Of a DNA stretch of 64,000 bases, positions 10,661 through 20,772 are shown piece after piece. The notes beneath the pieces were generated by a model. That model was not told the origin of the DNA and ran no database searches. It saw only the letters and a list, made by a program, of their open reading frames with translations. The translations under genes were made by a program, and so were the position numbers. This DNA comes from Phytophthora hibernalis (lineage: Eukaryota; Oomycota; Peronosporomycetes; Peronosporales; Peronosporaceae). Position 1 is the stretch's first letter. Each line of letters opens with the position of its first letter. Location: NCBI GenBank assembly GCA_012656075.1, contig JAAKBF010000046.1, positions 62,001-126,000 on the forward strand. Reading direction: 5' to 3'.

Positions 10661-11539
10661 ACATGTACCGGTACAGTCCAGTGTTACATGTAGATCACGT
10701 GACGATAATATAATAATCGTACTTTATGTAAGGATGCCATCCGTTGGCAGGTCTTGCAATTTTGCTCGCGAGCTCACCATCCATCATCAGTCATCCCTCA
10801 ACACCACGACGCGTACTTTCTAAATGAAACTGGAGGCACCAAAAGCAAATGTGTTCATAAGCGAGGCGAAAGGAAGGGCTACATGTACTCAGCGGCTTAC
10901 GAGCCGTATACGACTCTTCTAAGAAAGTGCTTCCGTAGATCAACTAAATCGTTAAAGCCAGGCTAATAACCCTAGTACCTGAAAAGCAACCAAAGTCGCC
11001 GGCTTCGGCCGGCGAGATCAAGCGCAGCGCGCATCGCTGCAAGTCTAGGGTCAAATGAACGGGCTTGGTCAGAGAGGTTTAGCATCGACGTGCGAAGCGA
11101 AGTCTTCGCGCGGTGTGCTAAACCTCGACATTGCCACGCCACTCCCCGGGGTAGGTTTAGGGTTCAGGGGTACAGTTGCTGTAAGAGGTTCTTAAGTTGC
11201 AGGATAGTTGGTTTTAAGTCCATATAGTTGGTCTACGTAACGAGGGCCCTCTTCTAAATATGGTAGCATATCATTGCCATTCTGACCGAAGGTTAAAAGC
11301 TTTATCTTTGTATGGTTGATTTCCACCAATAGAAAGAGAGGGTTTAAGCAAATTTGCACTTATGACCAATAGAAATAGATCTTAACTTTAATTTTGCCCA
11401 ATAGAAAGGATTCTAAAACTGTACACCAGCAATCTGACCATTCCACAAATATCCGGTTGGAATCGTTACGTGATATCGAGTATGTCTTACCAAAATTCGA
11501 GTTGTTTACAAATAGAATATATATTCGTAGGTTTCCAAC
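10661..11539. other. Non-coding interval with hairpin-rich repeat
   Basis: No supportable gene. It holds three TACATGTA palindromes (10660, 10685, 10880), a GC-rich hairpin around 10995-11010 (GCCGGC / GCCGGC), the strong hairpin at 11074-11126, and AT-rich sequence with a repeated phrase (CCAATAGAAA) at about 11329, 11362 and 11399. It leads directly into the decayed Crypton, so some of it may be that element's 5' flank. Confidence 0.5.
11074..11126. repeat. Nested hairpin with 11-bp perfect outer stem
   Basis: The outer arms GAGGTTTAGCA (11074-11084) and TGCTAAACCTC (11116-11126) are perfectly complementary. Within the loop a second stem forms from GCGAAG and CTTCGC. Such double hairpins are common in miniature transposons; no coding role is apparent. 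Confidence 0.65.
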
Positions 11540-13657
11540 TTGCTCTGGCCACTCGGATTCAAGACGTTTGTAGTAATGTCGGTGGCTTCACTAGTACAGG
11601 CCAACAGCCAGCGAAGCAGGGCTACGGTCATCAAGTCCTTCGAGGATTTCCTCGGGAAGAAGGAGGTGACGCTCGCGGAAGCCCACGACCGCATCACTAA
11701 GGACAACACAGGTAAAAGCATGTTTGTTATTCTTGACAAGTATGGGTGGTTTTTAGTGAAAAAGGTAGGAAGGCAAGGCGTATCACTGTCAAAGAACACA
11801 GTTCTATCTTGCTTTGGTAATGTTAAGAACTGGCTGGCGGATCTCTATCCGCAGCAAAGCCAATGCGTTGCGAAGAAGTTGCAAAAGATGCTAGCTACGC
11901 TAGATAGATACTGTGAAAAGAGACCGGAGCAGAGCGTCACGAAACAAGCACCTCCGTGCACCAAGAAGGATCTAAAGGCGATTATATCGGCTCTCTATGT
12001 CCACGCTTCAGCTAGTTCTGACTACCTGGATGCGGCGTTAGTGGCCATGATATGATACCTGTACGGTTGTGGCTCCGATGCTGAGTAATTGGAGAAGGCC
12101 CAGTTGTGTGTCTATCCGGGTGAGTATACTTCAAGGTGGCCATCAATGGTTTGAGTTTCTATTGAGCTAACTATTACTTATGGTCATATGATTTTCCTTC
12201 GCTTTAAGCGTGTGAAGACTGCATCACAGCAATGAATTTCTCTTTTTAAATATCCTAACGATTCCGTTACGTACCCGCTGCACGTTCTCGCCGTCGCTCT
12301 CGCTCTCCAGTCTGCACCAGGAGCCCGCAACTTTCCCCAATTTGCTGCTGCTACATCACTGTCTACGACCGAGGCTCGATGCGAGGACAAAGACCTCGAC
12401 TTGATTGCTCTGCTCGACCGCGATCTCGATGACGCGCTAACCACCGCAGCTACAGCCGAAACGTACAGCTCCTGTCGCTCAAGCTTACATTAATAGGTTG
12501 TTAGTTGCTGTAGCTGCACTTCCGGTGGCCAAGAATAGCGGGCTTACGAAGGGGCTGACGTCGCACTCGTTCAGGCGTGGCGGAGCCATGCACGCGAACG
12601 CCGACAGCCGAATTAGTCCCCACTGGGTTGTCGAACGTGGGGGCTGGAACATGTCCCGCGTGAGCAAGGCGTTTTCCTACATGTTGAACACAACACACGA
12701 GGACCAACAAGTGGCACGTCAGTTGAGCGGGTGGAGTCCGCAGGCAGGTGATCGGCTCCCTGACCTGTCGACCCTTGACGGTATCGTCAAAACCCGCGTC
12801 GACAAGCTGCAATCAGTCTTTTTCGGCGGTGGCGGGGTTTCCGGAGATGGCTTGGAATGTTGACACCCAGGTACTAGAAGTGTTGATGGCGACGCTGATC
12901 TTGCACTTCCCTGAAATGCAGAGCCACCGTCCGAGCAGTCCTTACGTCGTACGCGTCCACGAAGCACTGGACACGCTAGCAATACGCGGCTCCGAGCTGT
13001 TGGCGTGGTCTATCACTCTTCGCACTGCTTTCACTCCACCTGCAGAAGCAGAAGAAGACACAGCAGTTACTGCTTCGGGTAGTGTGGTCGCTCTCCTGGA
13101 GACGCAGTCGAAGCAACTTGAAGAGCTGTTGCTCCGCCAAACACGCGTAGAAGAAAGACTTGCAGCATTGTAGTTGAAGGCGGGGTCTATTGACAAACAT
13201 ACGCAACAACCTACTCGAGGAACCCGTGCAAGGCCAACCAAAGCGCGCACGAAAACGTGCCTCCAAAGCGCTGGCCACGGTGTGGTTCGAGTGGTTCACT
13301 GCTGTGCCACGCATGTACGAATCAAACAGTTAGTAAGACAACCCTGCACGAGTCGAGGCATGCAGTAGCATACATGATGATGTGCTTACCTTCAGGCTTC
13401 AAGCTGGATCCGTCGTCACCTGCGTTCAAGGCAGAAGTCCACAAACTTGGCGTCGAGGCCGAAGATCAGACACTGAGGTTCTTGGCAGCTCAGAGATCTC
13501 CATTGCTGTTGGTTCCGTCGTGAAAGCCATGCGCGCGCTGCACAAGAGTGACGATCTGAATGTCCTTCTCGGTCAATATCGGGCGCACTTCCTTGAAGGC
13601 GACATTACCGATCCGACACCACAGGCTACGCTACCCACATTCCTTCGCTTCACCTGA
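11540..13657 (+). pseudogene. Crypton-type tyrosine recombinase transposon, decayed
   Basis: Three blocks in different frames form one recombinase-like protein. About 11576-12055 encodes an N-terminal core-binding-like domain ending in PPCTKKDLKAI and SDYLDAALVAM, then meets stops. About 12250-12490 holds a low-complexity middle part. About 12498-12863 carries the catalytic HSFRRGGA block, which contains the HxxR motif of tyrosine recombinases, followed by WVVERGGW and a C-terminal Tyr-containing segment. A tail at 12860-13657 ends in a DPTP-containing motif after further shifts. Cryptons are tyrosine-recombinase transposons known in fungi and stramenopiles. They lack terminal inverted repeats, so ends are uncertain. 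Multiple stops and shifts indicate real decay here, though some single-base losses may be sequencing error. Confidence 0.75.
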
Positions 13658-13863
13658 GAGACACCTGAGAGATGCCATTCATAAACGCACGGTACATAGT
13701 AATACACAATGCATACAAGTTAAATTCCAGCAAAGTCAGTATTACATGACAAATAATACGGGCAGACAGAGGTTAAAGCAGAGCGTGTACATGTGATGCG
13801 TGTAGATAGACACCTTACATAACAAAGGGACATAACAACCGCATACACATACATAGTCACGAA

Positions 13864-13934
13864 GCCCACGACGGGAATTGAACCCATTCCCCCAGACCCG
13901 AAGGCCTGGTGCTTAACTAACGAGCTCCGTGAGC
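13864..13934 (-). tRNA. tRNA-like sequence, probably a tRNA pseudogene or SINE head
   Basis: Read on the minus strand, the first and last seven bases pair fully as an acceptor stem (one G-U). The T arm contains GGTTCAATTCC, a good Pol III B box, with a five-pair stem. An A-box-like D arm (GCTCGTTAG) is present. Against a functional tRNA, the D stem has a mismatch and the anticodon stem (CCAGG/TCTGG) closes an eight-base loop instead of seven, so no anticodon can be assigned. It lies in transposon debris, which favours a tRNA-derived SINE head or pseudo-tRNA. Confidence 0.5.
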
Positions 13935-14556
13935 AGAGATCACACATCCATCGACGAACAAGCAGCACATGCGCGGCAGCAGGGTCCGCGGTGGCGTTGG
14001 GTCAACAGACCCGCAAGTTCCGCAGGTCCTTCGAGCGACAGGAGTCAGCACGGTCCTTGATGGCTGCGCGGCAGCTTAACAGCAGGAACCGCGGAGCAGC
14101 ATCATAGAACGGCCTGCGGCGGCGTCGCGGAAGCAGATCGACCACGTCTGGCGTCGGTCTGGCGGGGAGTCATGGCGGCGGGGCAGCGCAGCCTACACTG
14201 GCGCTGGTCGGGCACCAACTCGTGGCGGTCTGTCGGGAGGCGGATTGTTGGGATGTGTGGATGGTGCAAATGGACAGACTGAAAGTAAGGTTAAATAAAA
14301 AACCTCATACCGTTTTTACCGGTACAGATTGGAAGGAGTCCAACCCAGTTGGAATTTTGACGGTAGGGAACACCTTGCTGGGACCTATTGATTTAAACCT
14401 ACCGAGCAAGGGTTTTGAGCTTAGCCTGCGTGGCAAAATTCCAGCACCTCCATGAAGATGTGGCGTTGAAGCATTGAGGACGACGACATCCGTGACGGAT
14501 TCCGTCCTCGTGAGAAAATTCCATAAAAAGACGTATTTTATGTTTTTCGGTTTCGG
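13935..14556. other. GC-rich non-coding interval
   Basis: Lies between the tRNA-like sequence and the helicase remnant. No domain is visible in any frame. The segment about 14465-14515 contains GACATCCGTGACGGATTCCG, a short hairpin whose half GACATCCGT also appears at about 41171, hinting at a dispersed repeat family. Nothing else is recognisable. Confidence 0.4.
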
Positions 14557-15429
14557 ATGTCTCATTTGGTGCGAAGAATCTTGCTCGTCCACGGCGTTCT
14601 ATTACGGTATTATATATTTAGTATTACAGAGTTCCCCGAGAACCAACTGCGATACCGTTCAGAGCACGTCCGATACGTACTCAGCCTGCCCGACAACCGC
14701 TTTGGCAGGATGGCACCGTACCTTGACCTGATCGACGGCATGCCAATCCAGGTTACCCAGAACGTCTCTACCGCCAAGGGAGTCGCGAATGGCACGCTCG
14801 GGAGTCGCAAGTACGTTCACTTCCACGCTGGGATACAGTTTCAACTCATTCGCGATGGAGCGACTGGCACAATCGTGCAGCTACCGAGCCGGCCACCTGA
14901 CTACGCCATGATCCCAGTCTCGCGACCACAGGCAACAGCAACCCGGTCAGACATTGACCCCGAATTGTTTCCTGTTTTCTTTACAACTGAGGCCTACTCC
15001 AAGATGACTATCAAACTCGCGGCGGCGCTGAACGACCAGCCTCGCTCCATCGCGGTGCGAACTCAGCCATTCCCGTTCGTCTGCACGGTCGGGTCGACGG
15101 TATACAAAGTGCAAAGGGAAACACTCGACTCCATGGTCGTGATGGACTGGAAATCAACTCAGAAAGTGATCAATAAGCCCCAGCAAACGTACTTGCTCGT
15201 TTCACGGGTGACTACGCGGCATGGATTGATCGCAATGGCACCAATGACAGCAAAGCTTTCGGCATGGTTCAAGCCGCCCACACATGCACTTCAAGAAGAA
15301 CAACGACTTCAGCACCTAAGTGATCTCACGCTAGCGGGTATTCACTTGCCAGTGACCGCCACCAACATGACCGATTCTTCGATGGAAATATTCGTCAATC
15401 CAGAAAGGGACAACATATTAATCAGCTAG
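14557..15429 (+). pseudogene. C-terminal remnant of a PIF1/Helitron-type helicase
   Basis: The open frame of 290 codons lacks the Walker A and B motifs but keeps late helicase motifs. From about residue 60 it reads DGMPIQVTQNV then GVANGTLG, the conserved motif near the end of PIF1-like helicases. Later come TVYKVQRETLD and YLLVSRVTTR, which correspond to motifs V and VI. PIF1-like helicases of this type occur in large numbers in oomycete genomes as Helitron or Helitron-derived copies. The start of the open frame is arbitrary; real homology begins near 14630. No rolling-circle replication domain is seen, so element type is an inference. Confidence 0.7.
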
Positions 15430-16346
15430 CTAGCCAGCACCTAGCATATGAACACAAATGTAAGCAATCACTACCATGCATTTTCAATGAACGCACACAA
15501 AACCTCACTTCATGCTCACACACCTTGCGGCACGCACGAAATGGGTACACGAAGCCGACCTATCCCGTCCTTGATTCACCGTCTCCCGCTGTACCCATAG
15601 GCACTCGCAGGCTTCTGTTCACGGCTTGTAGTGACCGTCAACCACCCTGTCATCGCTCGTATGCTGCGAGTAGCAGAGCTATCCCGTCCATACGCCCGCC
15701 AACCGCCCGCCAACCCGCCCCAGGAATGGCGAATGACTCCAGAACAGAAACGGTACTCCTCCAGGTCGCTCGAATGTGTCAATCACCCAAAAACCCAAAA
15801 CCGAAAATGTTGTTCGATTACAGAGACATTTCACCACTACGCCAAACGATTGTTCTTCGAACTATGAATAAATTCTTCCAGGTTAAAAGTTTTGCAAACG
15901 GATTTGTATCGCGGTAGATCAAGGCTTTGCATAAATGTACTAATTTTGCAAGGTAAATAACTGATTACGGTTCTCCCTTTGCCGGGGAACTCTGTATTTA
16001 ATTAACCCTTGCTGAAAGGGTTAAACCTTCCTTAAACGGGTTAAAGGTACCAGCACATTTATTAACCCTTTCGCTACCATTAAAATACGTGAGGTACGGT
16101 TTACCAAAAGACAATCGGAAGTCCACTGATGTGATCCATCCCATACTCCACACAAGGTATTCGTACCCAACATATCTTAGTTTGCACTGTCATTTTCTGC
16201 TATCTCAGACCACTTTCTTCCAACCAAATCAAGATGGGGCCTCGCTCTCGAGTCAAAATGTGTGGATCCAGCGGCGACTCGATGTATGCGGTAGCGCTCG
16301 CGGGACGCAATAGCGTGACGCCAACTTCAATATCCGCGTGAATGGC
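15430..16346. other. Non-coding interval
   Basis: No gene is supportable. It contains a small hairpin of TTAACCC/GGGTTAA type repeated three times between 16000 and 16075, giving a TTAACCCTT-rich patch. Open frames of up to 130 codons (15525-15917) show no domain and low-complexity Pro/Ala content. Confidence 0.45.
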
Positions 16347-16742
16347 GTTCCTGCAACGTTAATGAAGTTGCATCAAGGATATGAAGCAACTTAAAATCTG
16401 CCAAAAGCAAGATAAATCCCTTGGAACAACGTTATTTGGGGATGGGTGTCGTGGTCCTCAAATCCACAAAATCGAAGGAGCTCTCACGTTTGCCTCAGCC
16501 CTGATAGCAGTACGAGGAGTCTTTTTAACGTGCCTTGTCTCGTTTAAATGAACTGAATGGGGTTAAGCAAGGACTAGAGAAATCAACGATATGCAAGCCT
16601 CTCTTGCGAAGCATATAACAGTTGCCTAAAACATATTTGTGGGAGTTTGACTTCACCCCCTCGTTCCAGAAACAGTACGTTAAGAACGACGTTAATGCAA
16701 CGTTAATGGACATAAAATCTGCGAGCATTAACGTTGCAGGAC
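16347..16742. mobile_element. Possible 396-bp TIR element (MITE)
   Basis: A 16-base inverted repeat (TCCTGCAACGTTAATG) forms both ends of this stretch. A third partial copy (GCAACGTTAATG) lies just inside the right end near 16695. The interior is AT-rich and without a real gene. No clear target-site duplication could be seen, so the call rests on the terminal inverted repeats. Confidence 0.5.
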
Positions 16743-16909
16743 CCACTTCGGATCCGAGTGACGCGTCGCCTACTAACTCAGATGCCCACCAACTCCAGCA
16801 GCGAGCATATGGAGCGCGAGACCCCTCTCAAGCCGCGCTGACACCACCTGAACAATACCATGGCTATTGAGGCGTTCCATTACGTATCACCGCTCGCGTC
16901 ACCAGGCCC

Positions 16910-17480
16910 TTGACGAAAGTGGCGCGTGATCAAGACGGAGCGTATCAACACAACCAAGGCGCCGTTCGACGAACACAACGCACACCTCACGCGCGGCCAG
17001 AAGCGCACGGACGTGTTCGCGGACAAGCCGGCCCGCCACTCAAGTCGCAGCGCATGCTGTTGTTCAAGCGCGCGGCTTTATGGAGACGTACAAGACCGAC
17101 AGCAAGCAGTTCGACGAGCACCGCGAGGACTGTAAGAACACGCTGGACGAGGCCCGCAACGCGCTTCTCATCACGCCCGAGTCCGTTTGCCTCGACTCGA
17201 GGCCAGGTGCCGGGTAGCTTTTGGGCCCAGGTCTAGGACGTGTGCCTGCTCGTCTTTCTTCTGGAGCTGGCCAAGCAGAGCCGCACCGCCGAGCGCGACG
17301 ACATCCTGACCACGCTTCGAAAAAGCGACACGACGTCGTGAGCTCGCTGCTGTGGTGCGCTCATCATGGAGGCCATCGATCGCGACCTGCAGTCCGCCTC
17401 GGAGCAGCTGTGGTTCATCGCTATCATGCAGGTCTACAACGAGAACGTGGTGGAGCTCATCGCTGCGACGTCGTATTAGG
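16910..17480 (+). pseudogene. Decayed GC-rich gene of unknown family
   Basis: Codon-like composition continues across the region but the frame changes at least three times. Conceptual pieces include an N-terminal block with KTERINTTKAPFDEHN, a middle block with DSKQFDEHRED, and later blocks with LLELAKQSRTAERDD and MEAIDRDLQSASEQL, ending in a stop near 17478. The pieces look like one charged, helical protein. I do not recognise the family. Stops and shifts are too many for single sequencing errors, so this is a pseudogene. Confidence 0.4.
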
Positions 17481-18063
17481 GTTGGGGCTCGCAGAGCCTC
17501 GCCGTTGCTGCACGTCATTGATGCAGGAAGGGGAAAACTACGTTGACACAGGAGGTAGCAAGGGCTTACACCTTACAGGGACTTGAAGGGCTTGGCTCGG
17601 CGGAGGTGACTTGAGAAGTGCGCTCTGGTGAGCTGTGCGCGCAGCGCACTGTTTTCACCTAGCCTACCTTCGCAACCCGAACGTTGTATTAGCAGTGGTT
17701 ACATCTAACGTACTTGTCTGTGCCTTGCTTGCTGTGAGTGTGCGCATCAGCACTCAGGAGTTTCACCGGAACGGTACATCCAGCACCAGACAGCGTCTGT
17801 GCAGCAGCAGCAGCATGAGGCGCAGTGGTTTCAACGCACTGGCAACGTCCCGCTCCAGGCAGCGCCATATGCTGTCGCAGCAGCACGTAGGAGTTTCGCT
17901 CGCAGGCGAAGTCCTGCAGCAGGCAGCGCCTGTGCAGTGACGGCTTCTGGGCAGCAGCGACGTCAGCGCTCTGGGCAACGGCAGCGTCCGTTGCGTCGCG
18001 TCTGGATGAGTTCAGGCGGAGGCTGCACGTGATGCAGCGTCATCACTGCGGTCTTCGACCCAG

Positions 18064-18495
18064 GGCTCGTACGTGCGTACGGTGCAGCACGCCGGCTTGG
18101 CACCGCAGCCACGGCTGTATCTCACCCTCTCACTTGCTCTCAACGCGCGTCGCTGCTCGCAAGTGGCGAGGGCGGACGCACCCATGCACCCATGTTTCCG
18201 ATCTGCAGCCGGGGTTCCTTCGAGAGGCAGCACCTTAAGCTGCAAACAAAACTGACCAAACTTGTCCCTTGCGAGAAAATTCGTCATGATGTCCGCGGTG
18301 TTGGCATTTGTCGGTACGTGCAACGCATTCTACTTGCCTTCTTCAACCATGTGCAGAATGAGATGATACTTATTGTTGATGTGCTTTGTGTTGGAGTGCC
18401 TGCCAGGCTTCTCTGACAAGTACAGCGCTTCCTGCCGCACGTTCGTACGGTGCAGCACGCCGGCTTCGCACCGCAGCCACGGCTGTATCTCACAA
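18064..18495. repeat. Pair of ~55-bp direct repeats flanking the Copia fragment
   Basis: The sequence around 18066-18125 (starting GTACGTGCGTACGGTGCAGC) recurs at 18436-18495 with only a few differences. The two copies bracket the Copia RNase H remnant. They might be pieces of the element's LTR, or a repeat into which the fragment was rearranged. Their unequal position relative to the coding end argues against an intact 3' LTR. Confidence 0.6.
18183..18430 (-). mobile_element. Ty1/Copia retrotransposon fragment (RNase H C-terminus)
   Basis: On the minus strand two frames join to give the end of a Copia polyprotein. First comes SEKPGRHSNTKHINNKYH, matching the conserved NPVxHxRTKHIDxxYH segment of Copia RNase H. 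After a one-base shift follow HVPTNANTADIMTN and RDKFGQF, matching the closing YVPTxxNxADxxTK motif. No gag, protease, integrase or reverse transcriptase is present. The fragment is bordered on both sides by copies of a 55-bp direct repeat (listed separately), so it is embedded in rearranged debris. Confidence 0.75.
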
Positions 18496-18583
18496 TCGCG
18501 GTCCACGGCGAGCTGGTCCGCCAAGATCATCACGACCGTGCTGAGCAAGCGCGTGCAGTAGGACGGCAAGCAGCACCGCTTCC

Positions 18584-18790
18584 GCTCGTGGACGCTTGGG
18601 CGTTTTTCAAGGTCGAGCCTGACAACGAGCACGCCCTGGTGGTACAGTATGACCTCTCAACGCAGGAGATGCAGGCGATCCTCAAGAGCGGCGAGGGCGA
18701 GGACCAAGGACCAGGAGGACAAGGTGCTGTTGCACTCGCCGTTCGGGGAGCTCATGGAAGAGAAAGGCAACATCTTTGATGATTAAAGGA
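18584..18790 (+). pseudogene. Decayed coding fragment, unknown family
   Basis: A short open stretch reads FFKVEPDNEHALVVQYDL then STQEMQAILKSGEGE. After a one-base shift it continues HSPFGELMEEKGNIFDD before a stop. The composition is that of a real protein with mixed charge. It may belong with the decayed gene at 16910-17480, separated by Copia debris. I do not recognise the family. Confidence 0.35.
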
Positions 18791-19739
18791 TGACGCTGGC
18801 CAAGAAGCGCGAGCACTGTTTCAGTAGCCGTGCCAACAGAAGCGCGAGAACGCGATTTGCCGTGACGAGGACACTCGCTACAAGCACGAGTACGTGTGAC
18901 TAAGGTTGAGCGTCACTAGAAGAAGATCAAGGTCTGTAAGGAAGACGTGTTGTCGTGCAAACCGCATGAAACGCACGGTGCTTGTGGGTTAGACTCTGCT
19001 TCCTCTCTTTTAATGGTTCATGGCTTTATAAAATTAAATGAAACCTTTGTGGATCCATAGATCGTTCATAGCAAAACGTCGCCCCATGCCAAAGAGCCAT
19101 TCATCGGGTTCGGGCCATTGCCTCTTTGACGCCCAAGTTGAGATGTGGGACCCTAAGGCCATGTGGAGAGACCCTATGGCCAATGTCCAGACTATCATGC
19201 AAAGCCGGAGCAAGGATTTCGTAAGAGCGTGGTGTAGTTTATGATAAGGATAGCAACGTCAAACTCATGCGTGTAACCGAATGCTAGGTACCAGTGTTTC
19301 TCAACAGCGATGAGCCGATCGAGTTCGACGCTGTATATCCGGTGTATGTGCCATCGGACAAACGTTTAAGTGTTCGTTGTGTTTTCTGGTATTGAACTAC
19401 ACGATACTCACGAAGGGAACATGTATGCAGGAGTTTGAACCCGAGTTTGGTTCAACTCCTCATGTCGACGACTTTGTAGGCTCTCTTCCTCTAAAACAAA
19501 AGTTAGAAGTAGACACGGATTACATAGTGCACGAAAATCCACACACGAGTTTTGCTGGATGGTCCAGTGGCTGAACTCGTCAATGGAGATATCACAGGTA
19601 GAAGTGCGATAAAGGTTCTTGTATTACCATACATCTCACGTTCATTGGAATGGTGATGTGTGAGCTTTAGATCTCGGTCAGACTTATTGATGCCCCTCCT
19701 ATGTGTAAAAAGAACTTAACCTTTTGTCTCCAGGGGTAG
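18791..19739. other. Degenerate interval, no clear gene
   Basis: Scattered open stretches of 60-70 codons (19038-19244, 19377-19574) have protein-like composition, for example EPEFGSTPHVDDFVGSL, but no start, splice or domain context. They may be further remains of the decayed genes on either side. Nothing else is recognisable. Confidence 0.35.
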
Positions 19740-20640
19740 GATAACGAGTCTCGCAACTTTAAAACTTAAATTTGAAGCCTACAGAGGGGCTATCGAAAAT
19801 CAAGCTTACGAGGACAAAGACAAAGGAATAGAGAGTCAGGAATCTATTTTTCAGCTTTATTCCAGCAATCTATCGTATCGAAAACGCAGGCTCAATCCGG
19901 GTTAATGCATTAACGTGTTTAAAAATATTTTTGAGAGCTATAGAGGCTCAAGCTTCAAACAAACAAGATGAGAAGAATACTGAAAGTCGAGAGAACTCAA
20001 GTATGAAAAAACTGCCAATATCAGGAGGTTTTCTTGTCAAACGTGTTGAATATTTCCTACAAAATCTTGTAAAATGTATGCTCGTTTACTCAAAGCCTGC
20101 ATCCAAGGTCATTCCCTCGTTTTTGTTGACCATATGGGATTTCATTCAAACTTCCAGATTAAAATATCAAAGCTCGCGCGTACGGGTAGGATTATACCCA
20201 TGCTACACGTACGCTTTCGGCCTGGAGACTAAATGTTAGGTGAGAGACAACTGGAGTTGGCGAAACTCAAGTCTCACTATCGGGATATAATGGAAAATGC
20301 ATGGTTTCGCGAACTCAACAACAACAACAACAGCTCTGATGAAGAAGCGATCAAGAAGCCTGTCCAAGAAGGGTTCCAATTTGAGAAGCACGTCAACTTC
20401 ATAATCATTGTCATCGACGCGATCCAAAGAGTGATATCTATCGCCAGAGCTAATTGAACCTTGCGAGTGCAATCAATGTGAGAACTACCGCTGTCCTGAT
20501 CGTGGGTAATCCTGCCACATGGTACCGACATGAAGACACTCAAAATGAAAAGTTCAACTTTCCGTCTTATCCAGATGAATATTTGGATGGCTTCATGCTC
20601 AACGCCGACGAATACACAAGATGATGTTGGATGCACTACG
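19740..20640 (+). pseudogene. Decayed gene with Asn run and Cys cluster, unknown family
   Basis: Several frame-broken pieces read as parts of one hydrophilic protein: SLATLKLKFEAYRGAIEN, then ERQLELAKLKSHYRDIMEN leading to a short Asn run, then SPELIEPCECNQCENYRCPD with four clustered Cys, then NPATWYRHEDTQNEKFNFPS ending near 20625. The clustered Cys could bind zinc. The family is not recognised. The AT-richer composition differs from the housekeeping genes of this window. It is clearly non-functional as it stands. Confidence 0.35.
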
Positions 20641-20772
20641 TAGTAGTATAGCTTTGTACTACATGTATTTCATTTTTATTGAAGTTTACTTTTTCCTGTA
20701 CGGTCTTCTGGCTAGAAGGGCAATCTCACCTCAAGCGAATGTTGTGAGCTCAGAGCAAGTTCGTCATCAACG

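Noticed and set aside
13864..13934. Functional tRNA gene
   Set aside because: Eight-base anticodon loop and a mismatched D stem prevent assigning an anticodon.
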